This document shows positions 8,463 through 14,887 of a DNA stretch of 55,550 nucleotides, piece by piece. Numbering within the stretch: position 1 is the first letter of the stretch; each line of letters starts with the position of its first letter. Origin of the DNA: Enterobacteriaceae bacterium (GTDB lineage: Bacteria > Pseudomonadota > Gammaproteobacteria > Enterobacterales > Enterobacteriaceae); assembly GCA_031253755.1 (NCBI GenBank), contig JAIRVT010000042.1:1-55550 (forward strand), given 5' to 3'. The position numbers were made by a program, and so were the translations under genes. The notes below the pieces were generated by a model that saw only the letters and a program-made list of their open reading frames with translations, did no database searches and was not told where the DNA came from.

Positions 8463-9695
8463 TTATTCCTTAATAATTGTCAGGTTATGTGAATCAACAA
8501 GTGTGACGGTACCGCCGTGCAGGATATGATCGATAGCAGAAAGTATTGCAGCACAATAACCCAGTGTATTGTGGACAAAAGTTTGCAAGGTCACTTCGAC
8601 GATGTCTCCGATGTGTTTAACTAAAATATGTTGCTCCGTTACGAGAAGTACAACACTGCAAGGCAGGCAGGAATAAGCCCTCGATCCTATAGGATTATTG
8701 GTTACATAAATAAGTGATGGTTCAGCCGATTCTAGCGTTCTGGCAATATCGATAAGATCTTTTGTGCGAATATCAATCCCACGCAGGAAAAATCGTTGTA
8801 TCTGATATCCTGGAGGCTGGGTAAGCACGCGAAGTGAAACAGTATTCGAGCTTGTAGCTGGACGGAAACGCAACATAGACTCAGCTACCTGAGAAACACC
8901 GGGTCGTAGGTTGTCTCTGGGATCTTCTGTACGTGACCCCACACGTTTGGTACCAAAATTGGAAGATGCGGTATCAGGGTGAACGATATCTACCTCCGTA
9001 TGAATCAGAATATCTTGAAGGGTTAAGCCTCGGCTTGAACAATAATCTGCCAGAATACGCAAACCTGTAGTCCACCCTACACATTGACAACTACCTGTTG
9101 CATAACTTCCTGAGAGTTCAGTACCTACCGCTATGCGACTAGCAAGAAAGTGCCGAGGATTAGCGGTCAGAAGTGCAGGATAAAGGGCAGGAAGGTCAGA
9201 ATTTTCTGCCGCACCAATGATTACCCGAGCAATGGATTCAAGCTTATCAAGGTGGCTCCGTGATCTAATGTGCCGACGACTTGTTGCCAACACAGCTAAA
9301 TCGAAATAACCGAGATCATTCAAATCCCCATCAAGATCACGAAAATGAATACGGAATGAACGCCCATTTATAGCCAATGAGCAATTACTACTATCTGTGA
9401 TAATTTTGCCGAATAAAAGCGGATTAGCCAAGAGAAGACGAGCTTTGAGCTCTTTGAGCGGTCCGCGATCCGTAGCACCAATGCCTTCACTGTCAATTGG
9501 GTGGGTCAATACATCCGTAATTGGATATCCGACATCTGTAGTTGCCGACAGATATAAGAGATTAGACCCAATATCTGCCCCCATACCAACAAGTAGAACC
9601 CTGCCTGTTTTCTCTCGAGCATCATCCGAAAACAATATATTCTCTGTTATCTGAGTAAATCCAGTGGACGGCTTGTCGAAATAAATGTCAGTCAT
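8463..9695 (-). CDS. Divergent GAPDH-fold protein
   Basis: The protein of 410 residues follows the glyceraldehyde-3-phosphate dehydrogenase layout at low similarity. It has a Rossmann start (GRVLLVGMGADIGSN), a strand ending DLAVLATS, a cysteine region SCQCVGWTTG (Cys203, Cys205) where GAPDH has SCTTNCLAP, and a candidate catalytic His232. The block EDPRDNLRPGVSQVAESML corresponds to RGAxxNIIPxSTGAAKAV. The C-terminal strands also fit (SRAYSCLPCSVVL, then HNTLGYCAAILSAIDHI, compare DNExGYSxRVVDLI). The glycine loop is GxGxxxG instead of GxGxxG, so the cofactor or its binding may differ. It overlaps the YrdC-like gene by four bases (ATGA), indicating translational coupling. An aldehyde or acyl-phosphate reaction is the expected chemistry; the substrate is unknown. 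Confidence 0.65.
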   Translation of the reverse strand: MTDIYFDKPSTGFTQITENILFSDDAREKTGRVLLVGMGADIGSNLLYLSATTDVGYPITDVLTHPIDSEGIGATDRGPLKELKARLLLANPLLFGKIITDSSNCSLAINGRSFRIHFRDLDGDLNDLGYFDLAVLATSRRHIRSRSHLDKLESIARVIIGAAENSDLPALYPALLTANPRHFLASRIAVGTELSGSYATGSCQCVGWTTGLRILADYCSSRGLTLQDILIHTEVDIVHPDTASSNFGTKRVGSRTEDPRDNLRPGVSQVAESMLRFRPATSSNTVSLRVLTQPPGYQIQRFFLRGIDIRTKDLIDIARTLESAEPSLIYVTNNPIGSRAYSCLPCSVVLLVTEQHILVKHIGDIVEVTLQTFVHNTLGYCAAILSAIDHILHGGTVTLVDSHNLTIIKE

Positions 9696-10399
9696 AATCT
9701 TATATTTCCCATTCGTTGAGTTATTATGTCTTTATAGGCAGTTAGATCAGTCACAAGTGTAGGAAAGAGACTTAAAAGTCGCTCAGTTGAAAATCTTCCA
9801 GGTCGAACCAGATATGGTGGATTGAAAGAAAAATCCACTACCGTATTGCTCTGAAACGGTCCCGCAGTTTCATCCCAACCAATAGGGCCTCCATCAATGA
9901 CCAGATCCACGTGCTGACCAAGATCGTTGATTGCTTGTTCGCGAGTAACTTGATGGCCTCCAGTCCCCGATATATTTGAAGACGTGAGGGCTATAGGTCC
10001 GAAGTCACGCCCAATTTCATACATGGGACTCATTCCATGGCAAAAAAGACCAACCGTAGGAGCTCCCATAGTCATTTGTTCAGGAAATAAAGCTGCTACA
10101 GGTGTCTTGAAGAAAACTGTCGTAGTTTTCCCTAAGAGTAGCTCGGCGATGAGTTCATCTGAGAACTCTGGTGGTATATCCGCATAGATCCTTGCATCAC
10201 TTGGATGTCCGATACCCAATGTTAGTGGACCGAACTTAGTTCGCTCTTTCATTTTGAAGATTCGATCTATTCCGCTTGCACTTGTTGCAGAACAAAAAAC
10301 ACCATAATTTGTCACACTTGGTGCTACAATAACGCCATCATTCTTAAGCAACTCGAGCGCATACTTACGACTCTCATCGTTATAAGCTCTAATATCCAT
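9692..10399 (-). CDS. YrdC/Sua5-family protein (carbamoyl-adenylate-type enzyme)
   Basis: The protein of 235 residues has the YrdC fold of TsaC/Sua5, enzymes that make threonylcarbamoyl-AMP from threonine, bicarbonate and ATP for tRNA t6A. The family signature is intact: Lys51 and Arg53 (MKERTKFGPLTL) and Ser140 and Asn142 (ALTSSNISG). It is the first gene of a five-gene operon with no tRNA-modification genes, so it is unlikely to be the housekeeping TsaC. It may instead carbamoylate or adenylate an amino-acid intermediate. The ATG at 10399 has CGAGGT about 9 bases upstream. Its stop overlaps the next start by ATGA. Confidence 0.8.
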   Translation of the reverse strand: MDIRAYNDESRKYALELLKNDGVIVAPSVTNYGVFCSATSASGIDRIFKMKERTKFGPLTLGIGHPSDARIYADIPPEFSDELIAELLLGKTTTVFFKTPVAALFPEQMTMGAPTVGLFCHGMSPMYEIGRDFGPIALTSSNISGTGGHQVTREQAINDLGQHVDLVIDGGPIGWDETAGPFQSNTVVDFSFNPPYLVRPGRFSTERLLSLFPTLVTDLTAYKDIITQRMGNIRL

Positions 10400-11501
10400 T
10401 GTTAAACCTCGTAGTTAATCTTTTATCGAAGATAAGGTGGTTTCGTTAAACACGCATCAATGATTTAATTTAATTAATTGTAATACGCTATATTTCCGAA
10501 AAAATAATAAAAATTAAGTTTTTTGGATTAGCATATATTAAGTGCAAAACCGTAATGAACGAAGTAAGTGAATTCTCGTACCTTTGAGTATGTTATTTTA
10601 TCGCCATGATGTTCTAAATCGCTTTAAAAATAGTAGGGATAATCATTATTCCGTGTATAGCGCGAGGTAAAAATGCACTATATACTGACACTATAGTGAA
10701 AAGGTATATGATCAACATTACAATTAATATCCAAATAAATTTTATAACGTGTGGTGAAGCATTTGAAAAATTTAGATGGATTTGTATATTTTTAATATAC
10801 TTTCTTGTCAACTATAAGTTAGATAATTTACTAAAAAATTAGAAATACTTTTTAATGTATCATTCATCGATGATACGAGATGATATACAAATACAAATAA
10901 TTTGTACGTGTTTAGCCAGCTGGCTGGTAATTCTTCAAAGAAGAAATCAATAATAAATCCCATGGGCAACCAATTGAAAAGAAAGTATTTTTAAAAAAAA
11001 AGCGCTTAAAAAGTGGAAATTATGTTTTATAACAACAAGTTATTGTTTTGATGACTAACGGAAATGATCTTATCTTCTTCGGATATATGTTTTTTTACAA
11101 TATAAAAGGAAATATCACTTCCAATTGAATCGGATAAATAAAACAACTCATTATGTTCACTCATGACAATAACTTTATTAATCCGGCGGCAGCTTGCGCC
11201 ATCAAAAGTTTAAAGTTAAATTGAGGCTGCATAAAGTAAGAGTTAATTATCCACTACCTTAAGATATTGTTACCTTATTTATTATTTTCCATCCATTAAA
11301 AATTATAGATAGACACCGATTAATGTCAAGATAATGATATATGTTTTTTTTCGATAAACTAATCGTAAATATCTATTGATTCAACGAGATTTTACGAGAG
11401 TAAATATTTACACAAACTTTATTATAACCAAGATATTAATCGATTTATTATTAAATTGGCTCACGATGAACCCGCTTTTTTTTGTATATCAATATTGTAG
11501 T
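10400..11501. other. Long AT-rich intergenic region with operator-like dyads
   Basis: About 1.1 kb separates the YrdC-like operon from the next small gene. I see no convincing gene; one 65-codon minus-strand frame (10614-10811) starts at TTG and is hydrophobic, without other support. The region probably carries the promoter of the operon. A group of perfect dyads lies at 10857-10876, 10892-10906 and 10914-10925. Confidence 0.5.
10857..10925. promoter_or_regulatory. Cluster of three perfect dyads
   Basis: Within 69 bases there are GTATCAT-N6-ATGATAC (10857-10876), TACAAAT-A-ATTTGTA (10892-10906) and the palindrome AGCCAGCTGGCT (10914-10925). Such spacing is typical of regulator binding sites. 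They lie about 460-530 bases before the YrdC-like start, which is far for a promoter operator, so the regulated gene is uncertain. Confidence 0.35.
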
Positions 11502-11672
11502 ATGGAAAGAGCAACCGTGTTTTTGTCCATCAATAAAGGCCGACCGATAGATAAGAAACTGCACCAAAAAATCGAAAATCTTCTCAGGGAAGACAAAAGC
11601 TATGGCTATATTGTCGATTTGCTGGGTTACTCTAGACATACAATATCGAAAGAGCTTAAAATCATAGAATGA
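11502..11672 (+). CDS. Small helix-turn-helix protein, possibly a recombinase or transposase remnant
   Basis: The frame encodes about 56 residues from the ATG at 11502; an earlier ATG at 11466 and a TTG further upstream are also open. The segment NKGRPIDKKLHQKIENLL followed by YIVDLLGYSRHTISKELK reads as the linker and helix-turn-helix of resolvase/invertase or IS30-type proteins. No good ribosome-binding site is visible. It ends 10 bases before the right inverted repeat, so it may be a leftover of the element that moved this segment. It could also be a short functional DNA-binding protein. Confidence 0.4.
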   Translation: MERATVFLSINKGRPIDKKLHQKIENLLREDKSYGYIVDLLGYSRHTISKELKIIE

Positions 11673-11682
11673 GTTTTATTGT

Positions 11683-11750
11683 AATACATTGAAATTAATT
11701 AATTTGTTTCCATTCGTGGAACTTTTCGCTGAATTGGGCACAATACCCCA
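11683..11750 (+). repeat. Right copy of the 68-nt inverted repeat
   Basis: This is the inverted partner of 5104-5171. The core is 11711-11750, including GGAACTTTTCGCTGAATT. It ends 11 bases before the methyltransferase start, immediately ahead of that gene's ribosome-binding site. Confidence 0.75.
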
Positions 11751-11761
11751 GGATAACTCAA

Positions 11762-12541
11762 ATGCCAATCGACTTTAATGCAGCAGAGAATCGACAGACT
11801 TATCTTGGGCGTGATGCACAACCTGAATGGTACGAAATGATCCATAAGCTGGTGGATCCCAACGGTAAAGACATTGCTGATATTGGTTGTGGCGGTGGAA
11901 TTTATTCCCTCGCATGGGCCAAAATGGGCGCAAAGAAAGTGACAGGCGTTGATTTTTCACCACAAATGTTGGCGGATGCGGCAGAAAATACCAGAGGATT
12001 ATCCAATATCGATCTCATAAAAGGAGATGCGCTAAATACTGTTCTTCCTGCAAACAGTCAGGATATTGTATTTGAACGGGCACTTATCCACCATATCCAT
12101 CAGGAAAATAGAGTGTTGTGTTTTGCTGAAGCCTGCCGTCTATTGCGCTCAGGAGGAATATATATTTTACAGGACCGAACGTTGCAGGATATTCACTTGC
12201 CGGGTTCGCCTGACCATATTCGTGGTTATATTTTCGATGTTTATCCCCACTTACATCATTTCGAAAATCAACGAAGACCTAATAGCCATCAGGTAATAGA
12301 GGGATTGAAAGCCGCAGGATTTAATCACATAAAATCGTTCTCTTTTTTAGAAAAACGAACAAGTTATGTTGATTTTTCACAATTGGCTGAGGACTTCCGT
12401 TTGCGAAAAGGACGGTCTATTCTGCACGAATTGAATGATGACGAAATTTCTCGGCTTATCGGCCATATTGAAAAATCTCTTCCCTCTCATACCAATATTA
12501 TTGAAAAAGATTACTGGACGATGTGGGTGGGAATAAAATAA
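11762..12541 (+). CDS. Class I SAM-dependent methyltransferase
   Basis: The protein of 259 residues has a Rossmann-type methyltransferase core. Motif I is DIGCGGGIYSL (residues 40-50), motif II is VTGVDFSPQML, and a later strand carries FERALIHHI. The family methylates many small molecules and quinone or lipid precursors using S-adenosylmethionine, and the acceptor here cannot be read from sequence. The start has AGGAT 8 bases upstream and lies directly after the right inverted repeat. It converges on the Fe-S/dioxygenase pair across a shared hairpin, so functional association with them is uncertain. Confidence 0.85.
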   Translation: MPIDFNAAENRQTYLGRDAQPEWYEMIHKLVDPNGKDIADIGCGGGIYSLAWAKMGAKKVTGVDFSPQMLADAAENTRGLSNIDLIKGDALNTVLPANSQDIVFERALIHHIHQENRVLCFAEACRLLRSGGIYILQDRTLQDIHLPGSPDHIRGYIFDVYPHLHHFENQRRPNSHQVIEGLKAAGFNHIKSFSFLEKRTSYVDFSQLAEDFRLRKGRSILHELNDDEISRLIGHIEKSLPSHTNIIEKDYWTMWVGIK

Positions 12542-12596
12542 TAGATCTGTTAAATATAAAATAAGATTTCGCTGATCATGATAAAAAATTAAAACC

Positions 12597-12634
12597 CCAG
12601 CCAGATTAATAATAAATATCATTAATTTGGCTGG
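12597..12634 (-). terminator. Intrinsic terminator between convergent genes
   Basis: A 14-bp stem (CCAGCCAGATTAAT / ATTAATTTGGCTGG, one G-U pair) encloses a 10-nt loop. On the minus strand it is followed by GGTTTTAATTTTTT, suiting it as terminator of the Fe-S/dioxygenase operon. It may also stop the methyltransferase transcript. Confidence 0.75.
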
Positions 12635-12716
12635 ATTGGTTAATTGAGGAATCATTAAATTATTTTTTATTGTCAGTGTGTCTGTTGGGAATAATACATT
12701 ATGCCTTTAGTGGATT

Positions 12717-13709
12717 TTATTCAGCTTTTCGGCGTAGATCGGATACACCGCACATTTTTGGGCTTGATAACGGTAAATTAGATTGCATGACTTCCTGATG
12801 TGTTTTTACTGGGTCAATAAATAATTCATTTATATTATCAATATTCAAGTCAGATAAATAACTGCTAATAATGCCCTGATAATTATTAGGGATCGTTGTT
12901 GTTGTGGGAAAAATAAGTTTATCCGGATATAAACGTCCGCTCCAAAAATCACGACCATTTTCCATTGGTCGGGTCATATTTTGGTCCACTAATTCAGCAA
13001 TTTTAGTATCATAGGGAAATCGTAGACTATTTTCAGCAGCCGGATAATCATTATTCTTCATCCAATTGACAATATTGTTCTGCCGTTCCATTAAAGTAAT
13101 ATCTTTAAAAAAAGCCGTTAATACAATGGGAATAATGACGCCACCCGCACGACGATATTGCTCAATAAACTCAATCCGTCTTTTTAATTGTTCATTGGTA
13201 TCTAACGCACTAACTGAAACCCTTATTTCAGTTTTAACAGCCACCAAACGTTTAAGGATATCATCCTGAATCTTTCTGAAAGATTTAGTAATAAAAATCA
13301 TCAACAAATTGGCTTCCCTTGCTAATTCCGCCATCCGGGTTGATAAGGACCAATTCCATGAAGGGTCACTGTTCCATCCGCATCGGATATATTTCTGTGT
13401 CTCAGGTAACGCATGTAAATCGGAGATGAAAATATCTTCATCTAATTGGTTATCTATTCTTTTACCGAAATCGATACCCTCTTTCCAACTAGAAACCGCA
13501 GAAAAACACATTCCATAGCACGCCATACTTTCTGGCAGACAGCCTGTCACAACGTCGGAAGTTAAACTATTAAATGGTAACCCTCCTGCAATTCCGGCCC
13601 GAATCAGCATTGGCTTAGCTGGCTTAAGCTCAGTTTCTTGAGTATATTTTCTGTTGCTCTCTGTCACTAATTTTTTAATAATATTTTCATTTTCTTTCGC
13701 AATATGCAT
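12717..13709 (-). CDS. Putative Fe-S (radical-SAM-like) enzyme
   Basis: The protein of 330 residues has an early cysteine motif, Cys57-x6-Cys64-x3-Cys68 (TGCLPESMACYGMC). It is followed by FISDLHALPE, IRCGWNSDPSWNW and a run of alternating helices and strands (RVSVSALDTNEQLKRRIEF, GVIIPIVLTAFF). This layout recalls the radical-SAM-like proteins of the phage Gp88 type, whose motif is a TGC...C..CYA variant and not CxxxCxxC; that comparison is from memory and tentative. The open frame reaches a TTG at 13724. The ATG at 13709 is preferred because AGAGG lies 6 bases before it. It overlaps the dioxygenase gene by 23 bases, so the two are translationally coupled. Substrate unknown. Confidence 0.55.
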   Translation of the reverse strand: MHIAKENENIIKKLVTESNRKYTQETELKPAKPMLIRAGIAGGLPFNSLTSDVVTGCLPESMACYGMCFSAVSSWKEGIDFGKRIDNQLDEDIFISDLHALPETQKYIRCGWNSDPSWNWSLSTRMAELAREANLLMIFITKSFRKIQDDILKRLVAVKTEIRVSVSALDTNEQLKRRIEFIEQYRRAGGVIIPIVLTAFFKDITLMERQNNIVNWMKNNDYPAAENSLRFPYDTKIAELVDQNMTRPMENGRDFWSGRLYPDKLIFPTTTTIPNNYQGIISSYLSDLNIDNINELFIDPVKTHQEVMQSNLPLSSPKMCGVSDLRRKAE

Positions 13710-14568
13710 AATGCACCTCTTCAATTTCTTTGCCCGCTATTTTTGGCTGATAGTCATTATCCGGGTAAATTTTAAGCGCCTTAATAAATCTGTTTCCGCT
13801 AAAACATTCACGACGATGTAAAAGCTGACTGTTATCATATAAAATAAGATCACCACCAGACCATGAATGTGAATAGATATTTTCTTCTGATAAAATTTTC
13901 CCCAAAATGGATGCTTTCAACATTTCTGAATATATGACTGGGTTATCATCCTCAAGAAATTCAATCGTGTTTTCACTTACATAAACATATTCTTTCTCTG
14001 TTTTTTTGTTTTTAATGATTACAGGATGTGCAACAGTAATATGTGGCACATTATCGTGTGAAGTGGCGGGTTTTCGTGTTGACCAAAATGGATTTAAATC
14101 CGGCATTTTTTTATTGGCGTTTTCATTGGAAAAATTAAAAATATCGATGGACGTTGAAGCAAAAGACGTATTTCCTCCCTCGCATTGAGTCACTACACCA
14201 TAAAGAATACTCACGGAAGCTGGGTTAATACGAAATTCCTGATCTGAATGCCAATAATCGGTTTTGCTACCAGGAAAGCCTAGTGGCTCACCGTCACTAT
14301 CATTTAAATTTGTCAAATATGCGATATACCTTCTGTTTTCAGCGAGAGAAATGTTTCTGGCGGGTTCTTCTAGTTTTCCATTTCCGATTTTACGTGAAAA
14401 ATTAATCAGTGCCTCATCATCCATTTGCTGATGATTAAAAATCAATAATCCATAAATGGATAAATATTCCTTAATCTTCATATAATCATCAGGTGATAAT
14501 TCGGTAATATTATTGCAATCAATATAGGCGCCATAATGTTTTTTAATCGGCCTTAAGTTAAATAGCAT
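13687..14568 (-). CDS. TauD/TfdA-type Fe(II)/2-oxoglutarate dioxygenase
   Basis: The protein of 293 residues has the iron facial triad His107-Ser-Asp109 (DYWHSDQEF) and His251 (NSQLLHRRECF), with Arg260 (FSGNRFIKAL) placed to bind 2-oxoglutarate. The motif TQCEGGNTSFAS before the middle strand is characteristic of the TauD/clavaminate-synthase-like group. Such enzymes hydroxylate or desaturate amino acids and other natural-product precursors. The ATG at 14568 is chosen over the upstream one at 14610 because TGGAG lies about 8 bases before it and the family fold starts there. It heads a two-gene operon with the Fe-S protein, suggesting tailoring of one small molecule. The substrate is not evident. 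Confidence 0.85.
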   Translation of the reverse strand: MLFNLRPIKKHYGAYIDCNNITELSPDDYMKIKEYLSIYGLLIFNHQQMDDEALINFSRKIGNGKLEEPARNISLAENRRYIAYLTNLNDSDGEPLGFPGSKTDYWHSDQEFRINPASVSILYGVVTQCEGGNTSFASTSIDIFNFSNENANKKMPDLNPFWSTRKPATSHDNVPHITVAHPVIIKNKKTEKEYVYVSENTIEFLEDDNPVIYSEMLKASILGKILSEENIYSHSWSGGDLILYDNSQLLHRRECFSGNRFIKALKIYPDNDYQPKIAGKEIEEVHYAYCERK

Positions 14569-14824
14569 ACAATTGCTCCATTTTGAACAATTAAATACAA
14601 TCAAAAGCATTCATAACTGGGGGTTATGTTGCACGGGCTGCACGGATTATTTATTTGATTTCAACTGTAATGGTTACTTAATGTTACTTTTATCATACTT
14701 GTTTAAATGCCACAAGTAATAAAAATAAATCCATAATTGGCATCACAAATAAAAATGATTTTTGGTTGCGTGTTTTTCTATGTAACTGATTTTAAATTAT
14801 TTATGTTCAATTTTTTGGTTATAA
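14569..14824. other. Promoter region of the dioxygenase operon
   Basis: About 250 AT-rich bases with no supported gene lie between the dioxygenase start and the decarboxylase terminator. They must contain the promoter of the minus-strand dioxygenase/Fe-S operon. No clear operator was found. Confidence 0.4.
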
Positions 14825-14857
14825 AAAATAGCCTTTCTATTAAAGAAGGGCTATTTT
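14825..14857 (-). terminator. Terminator of the decarboxylase gene
   Basis: A 13-bp stem with one G-U pair (AAAATAGCC TTTC / GAAG GGCTATTTT) lies about 30 bases past the decarboxylase stop. The minus strand continues into TATTTTTTAT, giving a good intrinsic terminator. Confidence 0.85.
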
Positions 14858-14887
14858 ATGGCTAATTTAATCTATTCTGTTTTTATA

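Noticed and set aside
10614..10811. A 65-codon hydrophobic frame on the minus strand
   Set aside because: It starts at TTG, has no ribosome-binding site, and its hydrophobicity can come from AT-rich sequence alone.
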